Origin: UBA1757 sp045627385
GTDB lineage: Bacteria > Bacteroidota > Bacteroidia > Bacteroidales > UBA1402
Direction: 5' to 3'
Length of the DNA: 64,000 nt
NCBI GenBank assembly: GCA_045627385.1
Contig: JAZQNO010000018.1
Span: 10,765-74,764 of the forward strand
The notes beneath the pieces were generated by a model. The model saw only the letters and a list, made by a program, of their open reading frames with translations. It was not told the DNA's origin and made no database searches. The translations under genes and the position numbers were made by a program. Positions 34,556 through 43,246 of the stretch are shown in pieces; position 1 is the stretch's first letter, and every line of letters begins with the position of its first letter.

Positions 34556-35941
34556 ATGAATCAGAATATTTCCCGCCGTTCTTTTCTCAAGAAAAGCGGT
34601 CTCACGCTGGCCGCCGCAGGCATTGGTTTGGACAGTATGAAAGCGGTTCGTCCCGCCTTGGGGCTTCCCGACGAAGACAACTCACAGGGCCCGCAGGGCA
34701 AGATGGAATTCCGTACGGATCCGCTCACGGGCCAGCAGGTTTCTCTGCTGGGTTACGGCTGCATGCGCTGGCCGAGCACTCGAGGCAAGGGAGTGGACCA
34801 GGAAGAGGTGAACCGTCTGGTCGACTATGCCATGGAGCACGGTGTCAACTATTTCGACACGGCACCGGCCTATGGCGGCGGTCTGAACGAGGCCATCACC
34901 GGAAATGCGCTCAGACGCCATCCCCGCGAATCGTACCTAATCGCCACCAAACTGTCGAACTTTTCGCAGAACACCTGGAGCCGCGAGGCATCGATGGCCA
35001 TGTACCAGAATTCGTTCAAGCAACTGGGAGTGGACTACATCGACTATTATCTGCTGCACAGTCTTGGCGATGACAGGGGCGGCAAGCAGAAGTTCGAGGA
35101 CCGTTTCGTCAAAAACGGAATGGTGGATTTCCTGATGGAGGAGCGCCGAAAAGGCAAGATCCGCCATCTGGGATTTTCGTTCCACGGAGCCAAGGAGTCG
35201 TTCGACCACGCGATGAGTCTTCACGAGAAGTACCATTGGGATTTCGTACAGATCCAGATGAACTATGTGGACTGGAACCACGCCGTGCAGCAGAACAGCC
35301 GCAACACCGACGCCTCGTATCTGTATGGAGAACTGGCCAAGAGGGACATTCCCGTGGTCGTCATGGAGCCCTTGCTGGGCAGCCGTCTGTCCAAGGTGAG
35401 CCAATATATGAGCACACTGTTCAAGGAGCAGGATCCGGAGCGCAGCGTAGCTTCCTGGGCATTCCGTTTCGCGGGTACCTTTCCCAAGGTGCTCACGGTG
35501 CTGAGCGGCATGACGTACATGGAACATCTGGAAGACAATCTGAAGACTTTCTGTTCGTTCCAGCCGCTCAACCAGCAGCAGCTGGACATGCTCGAAGAAT
35601 TCGCGTCGCTGTTTCTGCGTTATCCGACCATTCCCTGCACCGCTTGCAATTATTGCATGCCCTGCCCTTACGGCATTGACATTCCCGCCGTTTTCCAGCA
35701 CTACAACAAATGCGTCAACGAAGGAAACGTACCGGCCACATCGCAGGATTCCAACTATCGGGCTGCCCGCCGCGCTTTTCTGGTAGGGTATGACCGCAGT
35801 GTGAATCCCTTCAGCCAGGCAGACCATTGCATCGGCTGCGGCCAATGCCGTTCGCTCTGCCCGCAGCGCATCGACATTCCTGCCCAGATGCAACGCATCG
35901 ACCGTTTCGTCGAGGAGCTCAAGCAGGGCAAATCATTCTGA
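34556..35941 (+). CDS. Tat-exported aldo/keto reductase with C-terminal [4Fe-4S] domain
   Basis: A 461-residue protein with a twin-arginine signal (SRRSFLKKSGLTLAAAGIG, from residue 6), so it is probably folded in the cytoplasm and exported with its cofactors. The barrel resembles the aldo/keto reductase family: LGYGCMRWP, NYFDTAPAYGGGLNE, ATKLS and YYLLHSL. The C-terminus carries two cluster motifs, CTACNYCMPCP and CIGCGQCRSLCP. AKRs normally use NADPH, which is absent from the periplasm; attached clusters suggest electrons come from the polyferredoxin encoded just upstream. Similar Tat AKR-ferredoxin proteins are common in Bacteroidales but their substrates are unknown. It is 6 bp before the peptidase gene. 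Confidence 0.88.
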   Translation: MNQNISRRSFLKKSGLTLAAAGIGLDSMKAVRPALGLPDEDNSQGPQGKMEFRTDPLTGQQVSLLGYGCMRWPSTRGKGVDQEEVNRLVDYAMEHGVNYFDTAPAYGGGLNEAITGNALRRHPRESYLIATKLSNFSQNTWSREASMAMYQNSFKQLGVDYIDYYLLHSLGDDRGGKQKFEDRFVKNGMVDFLMEERRKGKIRHLGFSFHGAKESFDHAMSLHEKYHWDFVQIQMNYVDWNHAVQQNSRNTDASYLYGELAKRDIPVVVMEPLLGSRLSKVSQYMSTLFKEQDPERSVASWAFRFAGTFPKVLTVLSGMTYMEHLEDNLKTFCSFQPLNQQQLDMLEEFASLFLRYPTIPCTACNYCMPCPYGIDIPAVFQHYNKCVNEGNVPATSQDSNYRAARRAFLVGYDRSVNPFSQADHCIGCGQCRSLCPQRIDIPAQMQRIDRFVEELKQGKSF

Positions 35942-35947
35942 GGTCTT

Positions 35948-38152
35948 ATGAAAAAATTATCGGTTCTGATTCTCTGCCTGCTGGCCATTTCCACAGTCTC
36001 GGCAGCAGAAATTGCCGAAAGCGAGTCGGCAGAAAGCGCCATCACTTTGGAAGCCATCGCTCAAGGGCAGTTCCGCGCACAGAGTGTCGGACAGATGAGT
36101 TCAATGCCGGACGGCGATTCCTACGCTCAGTTGAGCGACGACGGCAAACTGATTCTGCGCTACGACTACCGCAGCGGCCAGTTGCTGGACACGCTGTTCA
36201 ACGCCGACAGGACCCGCGAATCCAAAATGGGCCGTACCGAGGGCTTCCGCCTGAACGCGCAAGGTACCAAAATGCTGCTTTGGAACAACCGTCACGCCAT
36301 CTACCGCCGTTCCTTTCTGGCCGACTACTATGTCTATGACTGTCGGCACGGCATCCTGAAGCCTCTGTCGGAAAACGGGCAGCAGCGCGACGCCCAGTTT
36401 TCGCCCGACGGCCATATGGTGGCCTTCGGTCGCGACAACAATCTGTTCATCAAGAAGCTCGACTACTGGACCGAAGTGGCAGTGACGACCGACGGCAAGA
36501 CCAATGAAATCATCAACGGGGTGAGCGATTGGCTCTACGAAGAAGAGTTTTCCACCACTCGCCTGTTCGAATGGACCTCCGACAGCCGCTATCTCTGCTA
36601 TGTGCGTCTGGACGAGTCGAAAGTGCCTGAATACAGTTTCCAACGTTATTACGCTTCCGACAAAGCCTTCAAGGACAACGAAATATATCCTGGCGAATAC
36701 CGCTACAAGTATCCAAGCGCGGGCCAGCCCAACAGCCGTGCCTCGCTGCTGGCCTATCAGGTCATCGACCGCAGCACACGCCGGCTCGATCTGGGGCTCG
36801 ATTCCGAAGATTACATTCCCGTGTTGCGCCACACTTGCCGCACCAACGAGATGGCGGTGATGGTGCTGAACCGCTGGCAGAACGAGTTCAAGATGTATTT
36901 TGTGAATCCGAAATCCACACTGAGCAAACTTGTTCTCACGGAGCGCAACAACGCCTATGTGGATTATGAAAATCTGCAGTCCGTCCAGTTCACGTCGAAG
37001 GACTTTACCTATGTGAGCGAAAAGGACGGATTCCGCCATCTGTATCTGTACAATCTCAACGGCACGTTGAAGGCCCGCCTGACCGAAGGCGAGCAGGAAC
37101 TGCTCAGCTACTACGGACGCGACACACTCAACGGCTGGTTCTACTATCAGCGAGTGGACGAAGTGCCCTACCGTCAGGCCATCTGCCGATGCAACGCAAA
37201 AGGTAAATCTTTCAAGCTAAGTTCGGAGCCGGGCAGCCACAGAGCTCAGTTCAACAGCAGTTTCACCTACTATGTGGACAACTGGTCGGATGTGAACACG
37301 CCCAATGTGCACACACTCTGCCGAGCCGACGGCAAGCCGGTCCGCACGCTCGAAGACAATGCATCGCTGCGCCGGAAGCTGGCCGGGACACCTCATGCCG
37401 AGAAGTCGTTTTTCGAGACGCCAGCGGCCGACGGCACTCCGCTCTACGGCTGGATGGTCCGCCCGCGCGATTTCGACGAGAACCGCCAGTATCCGCTGCT
37501 GCTGGTGCAGTACAGCGGTCCCGACAGCCAGGAAGCCATTGACGAATACAGTTTCGACTGGGAGTATTTCCTGGCCGAGCAGGGCTATGTGGTGGCCTGC
37601 GTGGACGGACGAGGCACGGCTGCACGCGGCGAGCGTTTCCGCAAGCAGACCTATCTGAATCTGGGACAGATGGAAAGTGCCGACCAGTGCGAGGTGGCCA
37701 AGGCCTTGGGCTCACGTTCCTATATCGACGCTTCGCGCATCGGCATCTGGGGTTGGAGCTACGGCGGTTTCATCACGCTGATGTCGCTCACGCAGCCCAC
37801 TCCGGTGTTCAAGGCGGGCATCGCCATCGCTCCCGTCACCGATTTCCGCTATTACGATTCGGCCTATACCGAGCGGTTCATGCGCCGTCCTCAGGAAAAT
37901 CCGGATGGCTATGAATCGGCCTCCGTCATCGCCAAAGCCTCTCAACTGCAGGGCAATCTGCTACTCATCCACGGCCTGGCCGATGACAATGTGCGCACGA
38001 ACCAGTCGATGGAACTCATCGACGCGCTGGTGCGCGCCGGCAAACCTTTCGACCTGATGCTGTATCCCAACAAGAACCACAGCATTCTGGGAGTGACCTA
38101 CCGCACCGACCTGTATCGCCGCTGGTGGGCCTTCCTTCAGGAAAAACTCTGA
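35948..38152 (+). CDS. Dipeptidyl peptidase IV (S9B family)
   Basis: A 734-residue serine exopeptidase that removes X-Pro or X-Ala dipeptides from peptide N-termini. The signal peptide (MKKLSVLILCLLAISTVSAAE) directs it to the periplasm. A beta-propeller domain occupies about residues 60-480 and holds the S9B double-glutamate motif (DWLYEEEF) that fixes the free amino group. The alpha/beta hydrolase domain has the nucleophile Ser in GWSYGGF, the Asp in HGLADDNVRTN and the His in NKNHSILG. All catalytic residues are present. Such enzymes support amino acid scavenging in asaccharolytic and gut Bacteroidales. The next gene, lipA, begins 8 bp later. Confidence 0.94.
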   Translation: MKKLSVLILCLLAISTVSAAEIAESESAESAITLEAIAQGQFRAQSVGQMSSMPDGDSYAQLSDDGKLILRYDYRSGQLLDTLFNADRTRESKMGRTEGFRLNAQGTKMLLWNNRHAIYRRSFLADYYVYDCRHGILKPLSENGQQRDAQFSPDGHMVAFGRDNNLFIKKLDYWTEVAVTTDGKTNEIINGVSDWLYEEEFSTTRLFEWTSDSRYLCYVRLDESKVPEYSFQRYYASDKAFKDNEIYPGEYRYKYPSAGQPNSRASLLAYQVIDRSTRRLDLGLDSEDYIPVLRHTCRTNEMAVMVLNRWQNEFKMYFVNPKSTLSKLVLTERNNAYVDYENLQSVQFTSKDFTYVSEKDGFRHLYLYNLNGTLKARLTEGEQELLSYYGRDTLNGWFYYQRVDEVPYRQAICRCNAKGKSFKLSSEPGSHRAQFNSSFTYYVDNWSDVNTPNVHTLCRADGKPVRTLEDNASLRRKLAGTPHAEKSFFETPAADGTPLYGWMVRPRDFDENRQYPLLLVQYSGPDSQEAIDEYSFDWEYFLAEQGYVVACVDGRGTAARGERFRKQTYLNLGQMESADQCEVAKALGSRSYIDASRIGIWGWSYGGFITLMSLTQPTPVFKAGIAIAPVTDFRYYDSAYTERFMRRPQENPDGYESASVIAKASQLQGNLLLIHGLADDNVRTNQSMELIDALVRAGKPFDLMLYPNKNHSILGVTYRTDLYRRWWAFLQEKL

Positions 38153-38160
38153 TTGACATA

Positions 38161-39036
38161 ATGGACAAATCTCAGGCACCCCGCCATCCCGAACATCTTC
38201 GCAAGCCCGACTGGCTGAAAATCCGTCTGGGCGACAGTCTGGAATATGCCCGCACAAAACAGATTGTGGAAGGCCATCACCTCTGCACCATCTGCACCAG
38301 CGGACGCTGTCCCAATCAGGGCGAATGCTGGACCCGAGGAACGGCCACCTTTATGATTCTAGGCGAAATATGCACGCGGTCCTGCCGTTTCTGCAACACG
38401 CTTACCGGCCATCCGCTGCCGCCCGATCCGTCGGAGCCGGCCCGCGTAGCCGAATCGGTGCGTCTGATGAATCTGAAATATGCGGTGCTGACCAGTGTCG
38501 ACCGCGACGATTTGCCCGACCTGGGCTGCCAGCACTGGATAGACACGGTCGAGGCTGTGCGGAAAGCCAATCCGAACACGCGCGTCGAGACGCTCATTCC
38601 CGATTTTCAGGGCCGCACGCAGCTGGTGCACCGTATCGCCGAGCTGCATCCAGACGTGGTTTCCCACAATATGGAAACAGTGCGCAGGCTCACTCCGGAA
38701 GTGCGTTCGGCTGCCCGTTACGACCGAAGTCTGAAAGTGCTCGAACAGTTGGCCGACGAGGGATGCATCACCAAGTCGGGCCTGATGCTGGGCTTGGGCG
38801 AAACCGAAGACGAACTGTTCGAGGCCATGGACGATCTGCTGTCCGTCGGCTGCCGCATTCTCACGCTTGGCCAGTATCTGCAGCCCACGCGCCGCCATCT
38901 CGAAGTGAAGACCTACATCCATCCGGACGATTTTGCCCGCTACCGCGAAGTGGCCTTGGCGAAAGGATTCCGCAAAGTGGCCAGCGGACCCTTGGTGCGC
39001 TCATCCTATCTGGCCGACATACTCGATGCCGAATAA
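38161..39036 (+). CDS. lipA: Lipoyl synthase
   Basis: A 291-residue radical SAM enzyme that inserts two sulfur atoms into octanoyl groups on 2-oxoacid dehydrogenases and the glycine cleavage H protein. It has the auxiliary cluster motif (CTICTSGRCPNQGEC), the radical SAM motif CTRSCRFC and the conserved C-terminal RSSYLAD. The start at 38161 (MDKSQAPRHPEHLRKPDWLK) follows the DPP-IV stop by 8 bp; the upstream frame to 38125 overlaps that gene. No lipB is adjacent. Cytoplasmic. Confidence 0.96.
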   Translation: MDKSQAPRHPEHLRKPDWLKIRLGDSLEYARTKQIVEGHHLCTICTSGRCPNQGECWTRGTATFMILGEICTRSCRFCNTLTGHPLPPDPSEPARVAESVRLMNLKYAVLTSVDRDDLPDLGCQHWIDTVEAVRKANPNTRVETLIPDFQGRTQLVHRIAELHPDVVSHNMETVRRLTPEVRSAARYDRSLKVLEQLADEGCITKSGLMLGLGETEDELFEAMDDLLSVGCRILTLGQYLQPTRRHLEVKTYIHPDDFARYREVALAKGFRKVASGPLVRSSYLADILDAE

Positions 39037-39051
39037 TATACAAACACGAAA

Positions 39052-39819
39052 ATGGACAAACTGACTCTCATCAAAGTGGGTGGAGGTATCGTGGAAGACG
39101 AAGCCTCGCTGGCCCGACTGCTCAACGATTTTCAAAAAATTGCCGGCTACAAGGTGCTGGTGCACGGCGGCGGACGCATGGCCACCGACATTTCTGAAAA
39201 ACTCGGCATCGAGACCAAAATGGTCGAGGGACGTCGCATAACCGACCCCGAGACCCTGAAAGTGGTGACGATGGTCTATGCCGGTCTGGTGAACAAGACC
39301 ATTGTGGCCAAACTGCAGGGTATGTATGTAAACGCCATGGGTCTCTGCGGCGCCGATTTCAACTTTATCCGTTCCAGCAAACGCCCGGTCAAGGCCGTTG
39401 ACTACGGGCTGGTCGGAGACGTGCAGGAGGTGCAGGAAGATGTGATTGCCGACCTGATCCGTCAGAACATCGTGCCGGTGGTGGCTCCCATCACGCACGA
39501 CCGCGCCGGTCAGCTGCTCAACACCAATGCCGACACGGTGGCCAGCGAAGTGGCCAAGGCGCTTTCGCGTCAGTTCGACGTGAGGCTGATCTTCTGTTTC
39601 GAGAAGAAAGGCGTGTTGTCGGATCCCGACAACGAAGACAGCGTGATTGACGAAATCCGTCACGAGGATTTCCTGCGCTATAAAGAAGAAGGCATCATCC
39701 AGGGGGGTATGATTCCCAAACTGGAGAATGCCTTCGAAGCGATTGCCTGCGGTGTGAAGGAAGTGGTCATCACCAAAGCCTCACAGTTGCTCAATGGAGG
39801 CGGCACGACCATTCTTTAA
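39052..39819 (+). CDS. argB: Acetylglutamate kinase
   Basis: A 255-residue amino acid kinase that phosphorylates N-acetylglutamate in the second step of arginine synthesis. It shows the nucleotide-binding opening LIKVGGGIVED, VLVHGGGRMATDIS, the substrate loop EGRRITDPETLKVV, LNTNADTVASEVAKAL, and the C-terminal GGMIPKLENAFEAI. It lacks the N-terminal helix of arginine-inhibited forms, so feedback inhibition by arginine is unlikely. No other arg genes are nearby. It ends the plus-strand run and converges with ftsZ across a 23-bp gap. Confidence 0.95.
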   Translation: MDKLTLIKVGGGIVEDEASLARLLNDFQKIAGYKVLVHGGGRMATDISEKLGIETKMVEGRRITDPETLKVVTMVYAGLVNKTIVAKLQGMYVNAMGLCGADFNFIRSSKRPVKAVDYGLVGDVQEVQEDVIADLIRQNIVPVVAPITHDRAGQLLNTNADTVASEVAKALSRQFDVRLIFCFEKKGVLSDPDNEDSVIDEIRHEDFLRYKEEGIIQGGMIPKLENAFEAIACGVKEVVITKASQLLNGGGTTIL

Positions 39820-39842
39820 TCTCGTTCCTCTCTTGCCGATCT

Positions 39843-41018
39843 TTATTCTTTAGGACGTTTGAACGCCGGTTCTTCGGACATCTGTTCGATGAGGGCGTCG
39901 TCGTCGAGCTGCTGCTCGGTGAGCACTTTCGGATGGAACTGTATGGTACGTCCGCCGTCGCCGTAGTGGGTATTGGTGAGTATGCCCAGTTTGACGCGGA
40001 TATCTTCGGGCAGGTCTTTGGAAGGCGTCTGCTCGGTGCGGACACTCTGCAACTGATGCAGATCGTAGCCGCTGGCCAGCAGGGTCACTTTCAGTTCGTC
40101 GTCCAGACTTTCGTCGATAGTCATACCCCAGATGACCGTTTCGACCCGATGGTTGAACTGGTCCATGAAGCGGTTGATGCCGTCCATCTCTTCCATCGTG
40201 ACCCGGTGGTCGGGATGAAAGCCGATGTTGAACAGTATCTTGCGGGCGCTTTCGACATTGTTGTTATTGAGCAGCGGCGAATTGAGCGCATTGTTCAGAG
40301 CATCGTTCAGACGCTCTGGGCCTTTGCCGAAGCCGGTGCTCATGACGGCGTTTCCACCGTCTTTCAAGACCGTGCGCACATCGGCGAAGTCGAGGTTGAT
40401 GTAGCCGGGCACCGTGATGATTTCGGCAATGCTCTTGGCAGCGATGCAGAGCGTGTCGTCGGCCTTTGCGAATCCGTCGAGGATGTCCATTTTGGGATAG
40501 ACCTTGTGCAGAAGGTCGTTGTTGATGACCAGCAAGGCGTCCACATGTTTCTGGATTTCGATGAGACCGCGCAGGGCCTGGTTTATCTTCACCTGACCTT
40601 CCCAACGGAAGGGAATGGTGACGATGCCGACCGTTAAGATGTCCATCTCGCGGGCCACACGGGCCACCACGGGCGAAGCGCCAGTGCCGGTGCCACCGCC
40701 AAGACCGGCGGTGATGAAAATCATCTTGGTCTCGGCACCCAAAGCTTCGCGGATGTCTTCTACGCTTTCTTCGGCATACATGCGGGCCTTTTCGGGATCG
40801 TTGCCTGCACCGAGGCCGTCTTTGCCCAACTGCAGATGGTCGGGCACGGGCGACTTGTCGAGTACCTGCTTGTCGGTGTTGCAGACCAGATAGCTCACAT
40901 CGCGGATGCCTTCCTGGTACATGTGGTTGACGGCGTTGCCTCCGCCACCGCCGACACCGACCACTTTGATGATGGTGGGTTCACGTTTGGGCAATTCAAA
41001 AGGAATCAGTTCTTCCAT
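39843..41018 (-). CDS. ftsZ: Cell division GTPase FtsZ
   Basis: A 391-residue tubulin-like GTPase that forms the division ring. It has GVGGGGGNAVNHM, the tubulin signature GGGTGTGASPV, and the synergy loop TIDESLDDELKVTLLASG. The C-terminal linker is short, about 60 residues, and ends in EEPAFKRPKE, which resembles the conserved C-terminal peptide that binds FtsA. It is the last gene of the dcw cluster, 28 bp after ftsA. Confidence 0.97.
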   Translation of the reverse strand: MEELIPFELPKREPTIIKVVGVGGGGGNAVNHMYQEGIRDVSYLVCNTDKQVLDKSPVPDHLQLGKDGLGAGNDPEKARMYAEESVEDIREALGAETKMIFITAGLGGGTGTGASPVVARVAREMDILTVGIVTIPFRWEGQVKINQALRGLIEIQKHVDALLVINNDLLHKVYPKMDILDGFAKADDTLCIAAKSIAEIITVPGYINLDFADVRTVLKDGGNAVMSTGFGKGPERLNDALNNALNSPLLNNNNVESARKILFNIGFHPDHRVTMEEMDGINRFMDQFNHRVETVIWGMTIDESLDDELKVTLLASGYDLHQLQSVRTEQTPSKDLPEDIRVKLGILTNTHYGDGGRTIQFHPKVLTEQQLDDDALIEQMSEEPAFKRPKE

Positions 41019-41046
41019 ACGTATATCTTGTTTCTTGCATTATCAC

Positions 41047-42492
41047 TTAGTCTTCGTCGCTCAGCCAGTTGAAACCTTCCCGTTTCTTGTAAGGTTCGGC
41101 ACTTTTCTCTGAAAGGTTTTCAGGCTTTTCGACATCCCCTTCGATGGACATGGCGCTTTTGATGCCGCCGAAAAGGCCTCCCCAAGGAGAACTCTTCATA
41201 CCGCTCTTCTGCTGTTTCTTCTGCTTGGGAGCGCTGGTGCGGGGCTGCTTTTCGGCCTCCACGGTGGGAATCTCCTCGTCTGAGAACAGCGAAGCGTTTT
41301 CAGTGGCGGGCTGCGGATCGGGTTCTTCCACCGCCACACAGCCTCCAGGCTTGGCCAGACGCATCAGTCCGTACGTCTGGGCGTATTCCGGTTCGGCATA
41401 GGAGATGTTGAACGAGCCGGTAAGCTGTTCCTTCAGACTGCAGGGATGCACCTTCATCTGGGTCTTCTTTTCCAGCAGTTTGTCGAGGTCTTTCATGCGA
41501 GAGGCGCCGCCGGTCATGAATATGCCGGCTCCCAGCATCTGGGGCGCTTCGGACGAATAGCGGATCTGGGCCCATATGTTTTCGACGATTTCTTCCTGAC
41601 GGGCCACGATGATATCGCTGATATCCTTGTCTTTGGCACTGAGTTCCTGCACGCTGCGGCCCATGCTGCGGTCTTTCTGGTTGTGCTCGCTGTAGTGGAT
41701 GGCCGAGCCGCTCTGACATTTGATCTTTTCGCATTCGTCGCGGTTGAGGTTGTCCAGGCTCATCAGGTCGCGGGTGATGTTCTCACCGCCGAAGGGCAGC
41801 ACGGCCAGATAGCGGACGATATGTTCCTTGATGATGCAGATGCCGGTGGTTTGGGCGCCGAAATCCACCACGACGGCGCCGCGCTGCTTGTCGTCTTCGC
41901 TCAAGACGGCTTCGGCCGAGGCCAGCAGACCGAGTTTGATGTAGGTGTCGTCGAGTCGGGCTTCGTGAAGCATCTCCTCCAGATTGGCCTGAATGTTGGG
42001 ACGGGCCGTCACCATGCGGTAGCGGGCTTCGATACGTTTGCAGCGGTCGCCTTTGGGCTGGGTCAGACGGCTGCCGTCGAGGATGTAATCCTGCACGAAA
42101 CAGTCGATCATGTCTTTTCCTTCGGGGCAATGGGCGTCGATGGCATCGTCGCACAGCTGGTTGAGATGCGATTCGTCGATTTCGGTCTGTTCGGCGAAGT
42201 TCAGGACCGATATGGCCTGGCTCGAGGACAGAGTGTAGGCGTTGAGACCCACGGTGATTTGGTTGATCTTGCAGCGGCAGGAGGGATTCTGCTCGATTTT
42301 GTCGATCAGTTCGCGAACGATGCGGCTGACTTCACCCACTTTCTGGATGACACCGCGCCGCACTTCGTCTTTCAAGACGGCTTTTTCGGACACAATCGGA
42401 TGCAGTTGTCCGTTTTCGACACAGCCGAGCGTGGCGATTATCCTTGAACTGCCAATGTCGAGAACTGCTACATAAGAAGATTCAGGAGTCAT
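41047..42492 (-). CDS. ftsA: Cell division protein FtsA
   Basis: A 481-residue actin-like ATPase that anchors FtsZ to the membrane. It shows VLDIGSSRIIATLG at the start, VVDFGAQTTGICII as phosphate-2 motif and FMTGGASRMKDLDKLLEKK as the adenosine motif. Compared with the 420-residue E. coli protein there is an added C-terminal segment of about 90 residues, charged and low-complexity (QPRTSAPKQKKQQKSGMK), before the final amphipathic stretch (KREGFNWLSDED). One base separates it from ftsQ. Confidence 0.95.
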   Translation of the reverse strand: MTPESSYVAVLDIGSSRIIATLGCVENGQLHPIVSEKAVLKDEVRRGVIQKVGEVSRIVRELIDKIEQNPSCRCKINQITVGLNAYTLSSSQAISVLNFAEQTEIDESHLNQLCDDAIDAHCPEGKDMIDCFVQDYILDGSRLTQPKGDRCKRIEARYRMVTARPNIQANLEEMLHEARLDDTYIKLGLLASAEAVLSEDDKQRGAVVVDFGAQTTGICIIKEHIVRYLAVLPFGGENITRDLMSLDNLNRDECEKIKCQSGSAIHYSEHNQKDRSMGRSVQELSAKDKDISDIIVARQEEIVENIWAQIRYSSEAPQMLGAGIFMTGGASRMKDLDKLLEKKTQMKVHPCSLKEQLTGSFNISYAEPEYAQTYGLMRLAKPGGCVAVEEPDPQPATENASLFSDEEIPTVEAEKQPRTSAPKQKKQQKSGMKSSPWGGLFGGIKSAMSIEGDVEKPENLSEKSAEPYKKREGFNWLSDED

Positions 42493-42493
42493 A

Positions 42494-43246
42494 TCATTTC
42501 ATTTTAGTACATACAATCTGATGGTCAAATTCGAGGCTGACCTCGCGGAAGGCATTCCAGCCCACTTTGGGCAGTGCCGTCACATAGAAGGAGCGCAGGG
42601 CATCGAGTTTGAATTCGAGGTCTTCGGGAGGGCCCAGTACGATGTCGAACTGACCCACGCGGGGATAAAGCCGCCAATAGCCGTCGGCTCCCACTTCGAT
42701 CTGTTCAATCATGTGGTCCCAGAAGGGATTCTTGTTCAGCAGAGATGAAAATTCGAAGAGTTTGTCCAACAGCAGGCTGTCGGTGGAATGGATGTGGCCG
42801 GTGGCCACGGGCACATCGACGGCGTGCATCTGTCCCCGGGTGAAGGGGATGCGCATGAGCTGGCCTTCGGTATCGAGAAAATAGCGGCCTTCGGGCGTGA
42901 GCAGCCTCATCACGGGTATGCGCTGCCGAACGTTGATGCGCAATTGGCCGGAAGGTATCAGCGAGGCTTCGGCCTGACCGACCATGGGATGACGCAAAAC
43001 ACATTGCTCGATTTTGGCCAGATCCACACTGTCAACGCGTTTTCCTACGCAGTCGAGGCCGTTGGCAAGCAGCAACTGGCGGATCTCTGCCGGACGGACG
43101 AAGGGATGGTTGAGACTGTCGGCCACCTCAATGAAAGTGTCAGACACGCACTGGTTACGGGAAGCGCTCCGATAGAGCTTTCCCGAGAACAGAACGTAGA
43201 CTGCCAACAACAGACAGACCAGAATCAGCCAGACCTTCTTTTTCAT
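42494..43246 (-). CDS. ftsQ: Cell division protein FtsQ/DivIB
   Basis: A 250-residue bitopic membrane protein. A single N-terminal helix (VWLILVCLLLAVYVLFSG, about residues 5-22) is followed by a periplasmic POTRA-like region (FVRPAEIRQLLL...) and the FtsQ domain, including HPMVGQAEASLIPSGQLRINV. It links early and late division proteins. The start overlaps the murC stop by 4 bp (ATGA). Sequence is divergent, as usual in Bacteroidota, but position and layout are decisive. Confidence 0.9.
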   Translation of the reverse strand: MKKKVWLILVCLLLAVYVLFSGKLYRSASRNQCVSDTFIEVADSLNHPFVRPAEIRQLLLANGLDCVGKRVDSVDLAKIEQCVLRHPMVGQAEASLIPSGQLRINVRQRIPVMRLLTPEGRYFLDTEGQLMRIPFTRGQMHAVDVPVATGHIHSTDSLLLDKLFEFSSLLNKNPFWDHMIEQIEVGADGYWRLYPRVGQFDIVLGPPEDLEFKLDALRSFYVTALPKVGWNAFREVSLEFDHQIVCTKMK

